Origin: Candidatus Melainabacteria bacterium
Lineage (GTDB): Bacteria > Cyanobacteriota > Vampirovibrionia > Obscuribacterales > Obscuribacteraceae
Assembly: GCA_012965515.1 (NCBI GenBank)
Contig: DTSE01000025.1
Location: forward strand, 1-44,701
Direction of reading: 5' to 3'
DNA: 44,701 nt
The notes under the pieces: model-generated
Told to the model about the DNA's origin: nothing
The model's input: only the letters and a program-made list of their open reading frames with translations
Database searches by the model: none
Made by a program: the position numbers and the translations under genes
Shown: positions 6,652 through 15,568 of the stretch, one piece after another
Numbering within the stretch: position 1 is the first letter of the stretch
Layout of the letters: each line of letters begins with the position of its first letter

Positions 6652-8505
6652 CTAGACCTTCTTCAATCTAAGGAGATCTTCCTTGAACTCTAGAACGTTT
6701 GCGTAGCGGTCATTCAACGTAGTTGCAGTGGCTTTAGCAACTATTCTGTCCAGTTCAGGGGAAACAAATTCACTGTGGTTTGCAGGATGTGATGTACTGA
6801 TTGGCTCAGGTTCTTTGCCCGTCAGGAGGTAGAACATTGTTCCGCCCAAAGAGTAGATATCGCTTTGAGGCACCGGTTTTCCACGAAATTGTTCTGCCGG
6901 AATGTAAGCATGCTTTCCGACAACTGTTGCGGTTGCCGATGAATCGACCTGATAGGCGACATTGAAGTCGACCAGTTTTATGTGTCCGTCTTCTTGGAGC
7001 ATCAAATTGTCTGGCGTTATATCCCGGTGCACGAGTGCCGGTGTCAAACCGTGCATGTAATCCAGAATGTCCAGGGTTTGAATCGCCCAATCAATGATAG
7101 CTTCCTCTTTCTGAGGACCGAGGCGGTCGGTGAGCGACTTGAGGGACTCTCCGGCTACGAAATCGAGAACCAGATAGCCTCGATAGTCTTCTATGAAAGC
7201 GTCCTTGAGTTTTACTATATGTTCGTGATCGAGTTGATTGAGTATTTCTGCTTCTGCTTTTAGCTTTTCTGCAGTGCGCTCGGCGGTGAGCTGTCCTCTA
7301 TGCACTGGAAGTATGTACTCTTTGAGAACCACTTCCTGACCTACGATCAGCTGTTTTCCCTTTCCAGAGGCTGATTGATCTACCCGCATAATGTGACGTG
7401 CTTCTTTGTTGCCCATCGAAACTTCGACTTTACCATCGACACCGGACCTGCCATAGCCTGATTCGGCAACATGAGTCTTTAGCACAATGGCCAGATAAGC
7501 AGTTCCCTGACCGCCACCACCGACAGTGCCGACGATTCTGTACATTCCATCACCAACGATCATGTCCGGTTCGAGCAGTCCACCTCTCGCCCTGTCTGTG
7601 GCTTTGGAAAAGTACTTTAGCCAAAGTTCCGTATATGACTCATCAGTGGCGAATGCGGGATCAACGTTGAACTTCGCTTTCGGAGCGTGTTCCTTTATAA
7701 GACTGAAGAAGCTTCCGATGTTGTTTTTGGCAGTGATATCAGAGAGTTTCAGTCTAAAGACATTGCCTTCCTGGGTGGTGAGCAGGAACACGGGCTGCTT
7801 GCCGTGGAAAATATCCCACCGCCATACTTGATCGACACTCTTGATTGCAGTCCATTTAAACGCAAGATTGATCGGACCGGAATACTCGAGCATTAGGTGA
7901 CTGTCTGTCCAATCGATTTCGCGAGACTTTGCAGAGCGGGCGATGTAGGTCGCCAGAGCCGTAGTTAATGCGCATCCAAAAGCTGCGAACGGAAGCAGCG
8001 TCAAGACCTGATCTATTCCGGATATTCCTCTAAAATCATGCCCCTTCGTCATACTCTTGAAGAATTCATAGAGCCACGTGTTTGACCAATCGAAATTGAC
8101 AGGTGGAGTCGGACTTTGAGCATTCAACATTGAGAATGCAATCAGTCCGACGATTATGACACCGGCGACTAGTGCAAAGCCCATCAAATTTGAGGTGATG
8201 TCGAGGAACTGGTTGACGCCCTGCCAACTCCGGTTCGACTGTTCCAAAGCCTCTTCGTAAGGGCTTTTGTTATTACTCAGCGCTTTGTAGTAAGCGTCAT
8301 CGCCATACTGGCTGCGATACTTTTCCAATTCCTCTTGCCGCAGACGTTCGCGCTTGTCGTACCAATGTTCATCACCATTCTTCGATTCCTCGAGTGGAGG
8401 GGCGTCGAAGACGAAAGGCGGTGGTGTCTGTTCTTCAGCCTGAGAAGGCACCTTCAGTTTGGGAGGCGCGATCGCTTCTTTCTCTTGGTCTTTGTATTGA
8501 CTCAT
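6652..8505 (-). CDS. Membrane Ser/Thr protein kinase, DFN variant
   Basis: A 617-residue protein. Residues 1-95 are polar; two membrane helices lie at about 106-127 and 165-188; 200-280 form a beta-rich module; the kinase domain is C-terminal (about 322-617). Kinase elements are a Gly-rich loop (VGGGGQGTAYLA, 328-339), ATP-binding K395, HRD at 493-495, N500, then DFN at 513-515 where DFG is usual. The catalytic-loop Lys is replaced by Thr (HRDITPDN). About 50 extra residues sit between the Gly loop and K395. The metal-binding Asp is kept, so activity is plausible. GGTGA precedes the ATG. It overlaps the upstream kinase gene by 4 bases (ATGA). The pair shares architecture and is probably a duplication. 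Confidence 0.88.
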   Translation of the reverse strand: MSQYKDQEKEAIAPPKLKVPSQAEEQTPPPFVFDAPPLEESKNGDEHWYDKRERLRQEELEKYRSQYGDDAYYKALSNNKSPYEEALEQSNRSWQGVNQFLDITSNLMGFALVAGVIIVGLIAFSMLNAQSPTPPVNFDWSNTWLYEFFKSMTKGHDFRGISGIDQVLTLLPFAAFGCALTTALATYIARSAKSREIDWTDSHLMLEYSGPINLAFKWTAIKSVDQVWRWDIFHGKQPVFLLTTQEGNVFRLKLSDITAKNNIGSFFSLIKEHAPKAKFNVDPAFATDESYTELWLKYFSKATDRARGGLLEPDMIVGDGMYRIVGTVGGGGQGTAYLAIVLKTHVAESGYGRSGVDGKVEVSMGNKEARHIMRVDQSASGKGKQLIVGQEVVLKEYILPVHRGQLTAERTAEKLKAEAEILNQLDHEHIVKLKDAFIEDYRGYLVLDFVAGESLKSLTDRLGPQKEEAIIDWAIQTLDILDYMHGLTPALVHRDITPDNLMLQEDGHIKLVDFNVAYQVDSSATATVVGKHAYIPAEQFRGKPVPQSDIYSLGGTMFYLLTGKEPEPISTSHPANHSEFVSPELDRIVAKATATTLNDRYANVLEFKEDLLRLKKV

Positions 8506-10052
8506 GAGTTTTCACCGACACTGCCTGCAATTTTTTCAATAGTACTCAGGCTGAGACTCTCTTGCTGGTGACTCTTTGTGTAAGCACGTGCAAGTGCTAC
8601 GACGTCTTCGGCAGTTTGCAAGCGGTTTTCCGCTTCCATGGCGGTGCACTTCTCGATCAATTCATTGAGCGCAGGATATTTCTCTTTCAAGTCATCCGGT
8701 AAAGATGACTGCGACAAAGGTTCCGGATCAGTTCCGGTCGTTAAATAGTAGAGCGTACAGCCGAGGGCATAAATGTCGCTCTGAGTGGTCGCTTTGCCGC
8801 GGAATTGTTCTGGCGGAATATAGCATTGCTTGCCCACCAGCGTTCCGGTTGCAGTCCCCAACAATTCATTCGCGGCACCAAAGTCGATCAGTTTTATCGA
8901 ACCAAGGCGATCGAGAACAATGTTGTCGGGCGTGATGTCGCGGTGAATGATGGGCGGCTCTTTTGCATGCAGATAGCTGAGAATCAGAGCCATGTCTAGA
9001 GCCCATCTCATAACCAGGCGCTCGCCTTGCTGTCCGTGCTCCCGCACGAAAGCGCGCAGATCCACGCCGTTGACGTGCTCCAACATCAAGTAGTGCCGGT
9101 CGTTTTCCACAAAGTGGTCGAGTACGCGCGCAATGTAAGGGTGGTTTAGACCTTGCAGAATTTTTGCTTCGCGCTGAAACATTTCGATGGCTTTTTCTTT
9201 CATTGCCATGTCTGAGTTTAGCGGCACCACTGCTTCTTTGACGATAACAGAGTCGCCCAGTTTGTCTTTGCACAGATAAACGGCCGAAAGTCCGCCGAAT
9301 GAAACTTGACCGATCACCGTAAGAGTATCGTTCTTGAGCTTGGCTCTTGCTTCGAGAGGGACGAAAGCGGTGCTGCCGAAACGGCTGGCAAGATCCTGCT
9401 CCCAAACCGCAGTGAAGCTGCCATCAGCCGAAGGAGCCGCCTGTGAATCAGGCATTACAGTCTCGATTGCTTTCTTATCGAAGCTGCAGCGGGCTTCTGG
9501 GGCATTCGAACGAACTGCAACTACCAGGTCTTTGAGGTCGTTGTTACTCATTCCAACCAAGTTGAAGCGCGCCTCGCCCACTCTGAATTTGAGGATTAGT
9601 TCGTCATCCTTGAAGTCCACCGTTTGTAAGTCCGACCACTTCTGTTTGCGAGTGAACCCGAGATTGAGGAAATAGCGCCAGGGCAGACGGAGTTCCTTTT
9701 CATTAACTACGAATTTTGCGTCTAGACAGATAAAAAGCCCGAAAAGACCTACGAATATTAGCCCTATGTAGAAGAGCAGGAGAGCCAGCAGGTCTTCATA
9801 ACCGCCGATACCGGCTTTCAGCAGTGCTATGAGGAGCCAGCTGGAAACATAAATCGACCAGAGACCCCAAACAGGCGAAAGAGCGAGTAGAATAGCCAGC
9901 CCGTTGCGCGCCTGGTCTTCCTTATAGTGGATATTCAGCTGTGGCTGGAGTTGATGTTCTGCCAATGGAAGATGTTTTGGTAAGCGCGTGCATGCGACAT
10001 TTATATTCCCGAAAGTTTGGTCCAATCCTCGAAATCTGGCAGGGCGCCGCAT
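8502..10052 (-). CDS. Membrane Ser/Thr protein kinase
   Basis: A 516-residue protein with the same plan as its neighbour: two N-terminal membrane helices (about 52-80 and 86-110), a beta-rich module (112-200), then a kinase domain (about 244-510). It has VSFGGLSAVYL as Gly loop, K272, alpha-C E295, HRD at 370-372 and a normal DFG at 390-392; the catalytic loop again reads HRDITPDN. Residues 1-40 are not membrane-like and could be untranslated; no clear ribosome binding site marks the ATG at 10052 and no later Met precedes the first membrane helix, so the start is uncertain. It is translationally coupled to the second kinase. The likely role is phosphorylation of cytosolic targets from the inner membrane; the signal and substrates are unknown. 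Confidence 0.87.
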   Translation of the reverse strand: MRRPARFRGLDQTFGNINVACTRLPKHLPLAEHQLQPQLNIHYKEDQARNGLAILLALSPVWGLWSIYVSSWLLIALLKAGIGGYEDLLALLLFYIGLIFVGLFGLFICLDAKFVVNEKELRLPWRYFLNLGFTRKQKWSDLQTVDFKDDELILKFRVGEARFNLVGMSNNDLKDLVVAVRSNAPEARCSFDKKAIETVMPDSQAAPSADGSFTAVWEQDLASRFGSTAFVPLEARAKLKNDTLTVIGQVSFGGLSAVYLCKDKLGDSVIVKEAVVPLNSDMAMKEKAIEMFQREAKILQGLNHPYIARVLDHFVENDRHYLMLEHVNGVDLRAFVREHGQQGERLVMRWALDMALILSYLHAKEPPIIHRDITPDNIVLDRLGSIKLIDFGAANELLGTATGTLVGKQCYIPPEQFRGKATTQSDIYALGCTLYYLTTGTDPEPLSQSSLPDDLKEKYPALNELIEKCTAMEAENRLQTAEDVVALARAYTKSHQQESLSLSTIEKIAGSVGENS

Positions 10053-10141
10053 AAATGCCTGCTAATGTTTGCAAGGTCTCGGCAGGCGGTGAAAGTTTCC
10101 ACCGGGCATAATGGAGTTTGAGATGAACGTCCTGGCGAGGA

Positions 10142-11080
10142 GTGCCTGATTTGAGACACCCGGTTTTCGCTTTTCCGATTTTTCTCTTGTCGATCTGTCT
10201 TTTGTCCATCTCCACTGACCGTGGAGTTTCGGCGCGGCAGATAACCCGACAAATAGGGACTTACTCGGATCGCGTTGACGCGTCCGCGCGACTGGGCGCC
10301 AATGGCAGTTCTGCATACATTTTGACCGCTGGCTCTTCGAATCGAGGGCTATACATAACGCTTGTCTATCCCAGTTCAGTGGCAGCTAGGTTGGGATTGG
10401 CGCAGGGAGATGTGCTTTTGCAGTTGAACAACAGAGTGGTTTCATCCGCAGCTGAGGCCGACCGAATTCTTGCTTCGGCTCCTTCCGGGCAGCTGCGAGC
10501 GGTTTTCGTGAAACAAACTACTCAAGCGCTTAATTGCTACAACCAGACAATTGCTTATACAAACGATGATCCGGTAGAAACCGGGTCGATTGTTCAGGGG
10601 GGAGCAACAGTGCGGCGTGACGTGACTCTCGATCGCATTCAAACGAGTGTTCCGCTGCAAACACTCGAATCATATCTCTGCGAAATTGTAAATTCAGATC
10701 GTGCCGCTCATGGAGTTGGCCGCGTGGCATTGAGCAGTGGGCTTTCCGCAGTTGCTCGCGCACATGCAGAAGACATGGTGAAGCGTCAGTTTTTCGCTCA
10801 CGTAAATCCGTCCGGTCTGGATCCGCGTGGACGTGCTGCGGCAGCCGGTATCAATGTGGATGTGGCAGAGAACATCGCGACAAAGAGTGGACCGATGTCC
10901 CCGCAGCAGAAAGTGGCTGGGTGCCAACAGACAATGATGGCAGAACCAAAAGATGATCCACATAATCACCGCGGCAATATTCTCAATCCGCGTTGGGTTT
11001 GTGTCGGGGTCGGATGCGCTTACGGACCTGGAGGCGCAGTATTTTTAGCTCAGGAATTTTCGGCCGTCAATGTTCCGTAG
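10142..11080 (+). CDS. Exported PDZ-CAP (SCP/PR-1) domain protein
   Basis: About 310 residues. A signal peptide occupies the first ~30 residues (PVFAFPIFLLSICLLSIS). A PDZ-like domain follows (about 55-125; RGLYITLVYPSSVAARLGL, then GDVLLQLNN), with a C-terminal CAP domain (about 172-310): LCEIVNSDRAAHGV, ARAHAEDMVKRQFFAHVNPSG, AENIA and HRGNILNPRW. CAP proteins are secreted; bacterial members are thought to act in envelope or cell-wall biology, and the PDZ suggests peptide or C-terminus binding. The GTG at 10142 directly abuts AGGAG (10137-10141); the TTG at 10151, 9 bases from it, is better spaced and may be the real start. It is divergent from the kinase pair across about 90 bases. Confidence 0.85.
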   Translation: MPDLRHPVFAFPIFLLSICLLSISTDRGVSARQITRQIGTYSDRVDASARLGANGSSAYILTAGSSNRGLYITLVYPSSVAARLGLAQGDVLLQLNNRVVSSAAEADRILASAPSGQLRAVFVKQTTQALNCYNQTIAYTNDDPVETGSIVQGGATVRRDVTLDRIQTSVPLQTLESYLCEIVNSDRAAHGVGRVALSSGLSAVARAHAEDMVKRQFFAHVNPSGLDPRGRAAAAGINVDVAENIATKSGPMSPQQKVAGCQQTMMAEPKDDPHNHRGNILNPRWVCVGVGCAYGPGGAVFLAQEFSAVNVP

Positions 11081-11086
11081 TTCAAA

Positions 11087-11620
11087 CTATGGATTGAATG
11101 GAACCACGTTGCTTGCAGGTTCTTGCCGCGGGTTGATCAATTCGAGATTCTCATACATTCGTGATACCAGTTCTAGCTGATCGGTTTGAATCTCATCAAT
11201 TTTTTCAGTATCACCGGCACTCAAATTGCACAAAACCCACAATGGTTTCGCACCGCCCTCGGTGACTTGAACTGACAGCGAAACTTCTCCATCACCCATT
11301 GTCCATCGCAAAGTTGCGAACTTTGTTTTGTTTTCTCTGGCCTTTTGCAATAGCGCTTGTAAATCTGCTTCGCTCGGGACGCCGCGATCCATGAGTCCGG
11401 AACTGAGCAGTTCGGGGAAGCTTGCTTTGAATGCTGAACTACCTTCGCTTTGCGCGTCCATTCCAAGCTGAAGTGTTGATTTTTTCAATCTTCTTGCCAA
11501 GAGACGCGGATCCATTTCTAAGATCTTAGCTAGCTCTTCAATGGTGGGAACACGCCCTGTGCGGCGCTCGAATTCCGCTACTTGACGCTTGATGTGCTCA
11601 TTTTGGTTGTCAGTAATCAC
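11087..11620 (-). CDS. Protein with a sigma region 3-like N-terminus
   Basis: A 177-residue cytosolic protein. The frame is open to an ATG at 11653, but GTG at 11620 has AAGAGGTGA seven bases before it, so it is the better start. Residues 6-45 (HIKRQVAEFERRTGRVPTIE, then ELAKILEMDPRLLARRL) resemble the three-helix region 3 of sigma-70 factors, with the characteristic R-x-P-T-x-E-E-L-A turn. There is no region 2 or 4, so it is not a sigma factor. The C-terminal two thirds (a beta-like LRWTMGDGEVSLSVQV, then a helix) are unrecognised. It may bind DNA or RNA polymerase, or just share a helix-turn-helix-like fold. It is divergent from the membrane protein at 11735. Confidence 0.7.
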   Translation of the reverse strand: MITDNQNEHIKRQVAEFERRTGRVPTIEELAKILEMDPRLLARRLKKSTLQLGMDAQSEGSSAFKASFPELLSSGLMDRGVPSEADLQALLQKARENKTKFATLRWTMGDGEVSLSVQVTEGGAKPLWVLCNLSAGDTEKIDEIQTDQLELVSRMYENLELINPRQEPASNVVPFNP

Positions 11621-11734
11621 GAAGATTTCACCTCTTACGACATATGATATCAAGCGTGTTTAGTCATTGCGTTGAAATAAATGGTTGAGACCATAGTTGG
11701 TGCATTGCCGGACAAAGCGTCTGGTGCGGCATGA

Positions 11735-12478
11735 ATGGTGGCGGTTGCGATTCGAGGAGGGTCCTTGCACAAGTTGCGCGAGAAATACAAAGGTATAAAT
11801 GATGGGGAGTTAGAAGTTTTTCTTCCTCTGCAATATCTAGACCCGACCTTCTTTAGGTTGCGCGACTATGCATCCGTCTTTGCACGTGGTGCTGCTTTTG
11901 GAATTGCTCTAAATTTTCCGCTCATCATTCTCGGTCTTGTGACACCAAGTTTGATGCCTGTCTACTTGCCGTGTATGACGACTGCAGCCTGCATTCTGGG
12001 TATTTCCTTCAGCGCTGCCGCTAAAGGATTCCAGATGGCATTTAGCAAGGCTGTGTCTGCTTACGGAATAGAAGCCTTTTTGACCTATGAGGATGTCCGA
12101 TTGCCGTTGGCGAAGGCCTATGAACTTTGTTTGGCTGCAACGACGGAAATTCCCAAAGCAAGCATTCTAGAGTGCATTGAAGGTCGCAGAATCTGTGTGC
12201 GAGTAAAGGGCTATCCTGATAGAACGATTGTGATTCGCCTCGATCCTCTAGGAAGAGGAATCACTCGAATAGCAATAGACAGCGTTAAGCATTTGAGTTT
12301 GCCTCAGTCCATAGCAATTCGTACCTGCTGGGGGACCAAATTTGAACAGCTGATTCTAAGAGTCGATGACGGCTCAAACGCTCAACTCATAGAACAAATT
12401 GCCTCGTTCGTTCGCGAGACCCCAGACTGGGACTACGTGTACGAAGGTTTTAAGCCGCTTCGAGCGAATCGACGCTAA
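11735..12478 (+). CDS. Two-helix membrane protein of unknown function
   Basis: A 247-residue protein with two strongly hydrophobic helices at about 51-72 and 76-100, joined by a short Pro-containing turn; both flanks are hydrophilic and probably cytosolic. Residues 120-240 form a soluble domain with strand-rich stretches such as RRICVRVKGYPDRTIVIRLD. This hairpin-plus-domain plan resembles the N-terminal modules of the two membrane kinases upstream, although the sequence is not evidently the same. The ATG at 11735 has no Shine-Dalgarno; a TTG at 11765 has GAGGAGG four bases before it and may be the real start. It converges with alaS with 7 bases between stops. The function is not recognised. 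Confidence 0.72.
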   Translation: MVAVAIRGGSLHKLREKYKGINDGELEVFLPLQYLDPTFFRLRDYASVFARGAAFGIALNFPLIILGLVTPSLMPVYLPCMTTAACILGISFSAAAKGFQMAFSKAVSAYGIEAFLTYEDVRLPLAKAYELCLAATTEIPKASILECIEGRRICVRVKGYPDRTIVIRLDPLGRGITRIAIDSVKHLSLPQSIAIRTCWGTKFEQLILRVDDGSNAQLIEQIASFVRETPDWDYVYEGFKPLRANRR

Positions 12479-12485
12479 TCGGCAG

Positions 12486-15200
12486 TTAGAGTGATTTCTG
12501 GCTGAGTTTGTCTTCCACCATATCAGCCACTTTCTTAAGTGCCTGCGGAATCATTTCAGGCTGTTTACCGCCGGCTTGAGCTAATTGTGGCTTGCCGCCT
12601 CCGCCTCCACCGCAGATTTGAGCAGCGGCTTTGACGAGTTCGCCGGCGCTTACACCACTCTTCGTCAGTGGATCCGAGACTGCTACCACGAGCGAAACCT
12701 GCTGTGGACCAGAAGAAGATGCAAGCGCAACCACAGTTTGCTCCGATCGTGATTTCAGATCTTCAGCGATTGACTTGAGTGCATCGGCTCCAAGGTTGTC
12801 GATGCTTTCCGTTATCAACGTAACCACTCCAACTTTCTTGGCTTTGGCAAGCAATTCTGGAACTCGTGACAGCGCCATTCTTTCTTCCATCTTTTGCAGC
12901 TGTTTCTCTCTATCTTTTAGAGACTCTTGCAGTTTCTCAATCTGATTGGCCAGTTCGTTCGGACGCACTTTCAATAACTTCGATGCGTCTGACAGATACG
13001 TCAATTGATCGTTCAAGTACGTCCAAGCCTTCGGCCCTGAGTATGCAGACACACGGCGAGTGCCTTGTGAAACGCTTTCCTCGGAAATGATCTTGATCGG
13101 TCCGATTTCTCCCGTCTGGGATACGTGGGTGCCTCCGCAGAATTCCAGTGAGAAATCACCCATGCTCAAGACTCGCACGGTATCACCGTACTTCTCGCCG
13201 AACATAGCGATTGCGCCGGTTTTCTTGGCGTCATCGAGTGACATCTCCTGCGTTACTACTTGCGCGTTTTGCTTCACCCAATCGTTCATTTGCTGCTCAA
13301 TCTTGCGAAGCTCTTCCGGCTTAGGTTGTTTTTCAAGCGTGAAGTCAAAACGCATGTAGTTGGGTCCGACTTGCGAACCTGCCTGAGTGACGTGTTTGCC
13401 AAAGAGATCTCTCACTGCTGCGTGAAACAAGTGAGCAGTACTGTGGTGCAAAACTGTCTGATTGCGTTTTTCGGCATCGACTTTTGCATGCAGTGATTGC
13501 CCTGCTTCCAAAACTCCCGAGAGAGCCTTGACTTTGTGCAGGTGCAGACCTTCGTGTTTCTTTGTATCGAGAACTTCCAGTCTGGCACCATCGGTTTCAA
13601 GCAAACCAGTATCGCCGACTTGACCGCCTGACTCCGCGTAGAACGGAGTCTTGTCGAGAATTACATCGACTTCTTCACCTTCTTCAACGTGATCGACAAA
13701 GCGGCCATCCTTAACTAGCGCCACCACTTTGGCTTCATCGGAGATTCCTTTGTAGCCACTGAATGTGGTGGTGCCATGTTTTTTGACCACTTCGTTTAGG
13801 GCTTCGTCACCAGCAATGTTGATATTGAAATTACCGACGGATGAAACAGCCTTATGCTCTTTCTTGGCGTTCTGGAATCCTTCGAGGTCAACAGTCTTAC
13901 CGTGTTCTGCAGCAATTTCTGTGGTTAGTTCAACCGGGAAACCGTACGTAGCATAGAGGTCGAAAACTTCTTTGCCCGGAAGAACTGCATCTTCTCTTTC
14001 CAGAAGTTCGTCGAGTAGGGCGGTGCCGCGCTCGATACTCTTTGCAAAGTTTTCTTCCTCTTTGCGCAAGTGATTGATGATTGCTTGCTCGTTTTCTCTC
14101 AGCTCTTGGAAGTGGTGTCCGTAGGTTTCCACAACTTTTGGAACCAGTTTATGGATAAACGGCTCTTTCAATCCAAGCAATCTGCCGAAGCGTGCAGCGC
14201 GTCGAGTAATGAAACGCAGAACGTAGCCTCGGCCGACGTTACTTGTTCTTACACCGTCAGCAACAAGGAAAGTTACACAGCGAACGTGGTCGCAAATGAT
14301 TTTGATATAGGTATCGATTTTGAATTCTGGAGACCCAGGTTTTTGTTCAATCGGCTTGCCGCCTGTGTATTTTACATTGGCGATCTTGCAGACTTCGTCG
14401 AGAATCGGTTTGAACAAGTCTGTCTCGAAATTGTTGTTCTTCTTTTGGAGAACAAGGGCAACACGCTCCAGTCCAGAACCAGTGTCAACGTTCTTCGCAG
14501 CCAACGGAGAAAAATTGCCGTTCTCGTCTTTGAAGAGTTCCATGAACACGAGGTTCCAGATCTCCAAATAGCGATCGCATTCGCAAATACCGATGCCGCA
14601 TTTTGTCGGGTCGTTACTGCAACCGTAGTCAGGACCACGGTCGTAATAAAGCTCAGAACAAGGACCGCACGGTCCTGTGGGACCAGGAGGTCCCCAGAAA
14701 TTGTCCTTTCTCGACATTCTGAATATACGTTCTGCTGGAATGCCAACGTCTTTGTTCCAGATGGCATAAGCTTCTTCATCGGCCGGATTTTGTTCATCGC
14801 CTTTGAAGATGGTTACGTAAATCTTTTCCGGCTCTAGTCCGAGTTCTTTGGTTACGAGCTCAAAGCTCCAAGGAATAATCTCTTTTTTGAAATAATCGCC
14901 AAAGCTGAAATTACCCAGCATTTCGAAGAAGGTATGGTGACGGGCCGTTCTTCCGACATTCTCGATGTCGGAGTCTTTACCGCCGGCGCGAGCGCATTTC
15001 TGGACCGTGACAGCGCGAGGAGGTGTGGGCGCTGGCGCCTGTCCCAGGAAGATTGGCACGAATTGCACCATACCCGCAGAAGTAAGTAGCAAAGTAGGAT
15101 TGTCCGGAATCAAGCTGGAAGAAGGCAGGTGAAGGTGCCCTCGCTTGTCCCGGAAGTAGGAAATGAACTTGTCTCTTATTTCTGCGCCAGAAAATGTCAT
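12486..15200 (-). CDS. alaS: Alanine-tRNA ligase
   Basis: A class II synthetase that charges tRNA-Ala with alanine and removes mischarged Ser and Gly. The frame runs back to 15335, but the family start (TFSGAEIRDKFISYF) follows the ATG at 15200, which has GGGAGG five bases upstream. That gives 904 residues, close to other AlaRS. The class II motif 2 region (about 87-100, RHHTFFEMLGNFSFGDY) and class II core are N-terminal. The editing site has HxxxH at 586-590 (HSTAH), with C688 and H692 in CGGTH. The C-terminus carries the C-Ala Gly-rich stretch (GGGGGGKPQLAQAGG). An extra Cys cluster lies at about 178-208. It is transcribed opposite to nadK. No T-box was seen upstream. Confidence 0.97.
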   Translation of the reverse strand: MTFSGAEIRDKFISYFRDKRGHLHLPSSSLIPDNPTLLLTSAGMVQFVPIFLGQAPAPTPPRAVTVQKCARAGGKDSDIENVGRTARHHTFFEMLGNFSFGDYFKKEIIPWSFELVTKELGLEPEKIYVTIFKGDEQNPADEEAYAIWNKDVGIPAERIFRMSRKDNFWGPPGPTGPCGPCSELYYDRGPDYGCSNDPTKCGIGICECDRYLEIWNLVFMELFKDENGNFSPLAAKNVDTGSGLERVALVLQKKNNNFETDLFKPILDEVCKIANVKYTGGKPIEQKPGSPEFKIDTYIKIICDHVRCVTFLVADGVRTSNVGRGYVLRFITRRAARFGRLLGLKEPFIHKLVPKVVETYGHHFQELRENEQAIINHLRKEEENFAKSIERGTALLDELLEREDAVLPGKEVFDLYATYGFPVELTTEIAAEHGKTVDLEGFQNAKKEHKAVSSVGNFNINIAGDEALNEVVKKHGTTTFSGYKGISDEAKVVALVKDGRFVDHVEEGEEVDVILDKTPFYAESGGQVGDTGLLETDGARLEVLDTKKHEGLHLHKVKALSGVLEAGQSLHAKVDAEKRNQTVLHHSTAHLFHAAVRDLFGKHVTQAGSQVGPNYMRFDFTLEKQPKPEELRKIEQQMNDWVKQNAQVVTQEMSLDDAKKTGAIAMFGEKYGDTVRVLSMGDFSLEFCGGTHVSQTGEIGPIKIISEESVSQGTRRVSAYSGPKAWTYLNDQLTYLSDASKLLKVRPNELANQIEKLQESLKDREKQLQKMEERMALSRVPELLAKAKKVGVVTLITESIDNLGADALKSIAEDLKSRSEQTVVALASSSGPQQVSLVVAVSDPLTKSGVSAGELVKAAAQICGGGGGGKPQLAQAGGKQPEMIPQALKKVADMVEDKLSQKSL

Positions 15201-15500
15201 TAATGCCTCCCAGCACCAATCTTGGCTTATATACGGGATCATCAAGTATATCCTAGAAAGGCGCGTCTTCGCCCGGTATTGGCGAGCGTAAAGACTCAGC
15301 GCTTGCCGCTTAGAATCGTCGTTAGCGGCATGCACAGCGGCGTTCTAAAATTAGAATTGCAGTTCATGGTGAATGCTCGACAACTATACATAGCTTCATG
15401 TCGGCACTTCTCAGAATGTTGGCTGGCTCTAGCCTGGCAGAGAGTCCTCAAGACTCCGTGGCTGCCCCGTGACTGTGGCATTAGGTAGATGAATCTGCTA

Positions 15501-15543
15501 GATTCTTCAGATTCCGGCGCCGTATTTGGAACCCTGAAGAATC
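15501..15543 (+). promoter_or_regulatory. Long interrupted hairpin upstream of nadK
   Basis: GATTCTTCAG (15501-15510) pairs perfectly with CTGAAGAATC (15534-15543), and inside it TTCC pairs with GGAA, leaving a loop of about 12 bases. It ends 26 bases before the nadK start and lies in the gap between the divergent alaS and nadK. It could be a leader structure or an operator. The remaining divergent gap (15201-15500) holds no gene or tRNA that I can see. Confidence 0.45.
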
Positions 15544-15568
15544 TCAATCAGGGACCAGTCGGTTATGT

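Noticed and set aside
14070-14837. A 255-codon plus-strand frame within alaS
   Set aside because: It is the complement of conserved AlaRS codons; the translation has no family features.
15201-15490. A T-box leader for alaS or a tRNA in the divergent gap
   Set aside because: No specifier stem or T-box core is visible and no cloverleaf with CCA-type acceptor could be folded by eye.
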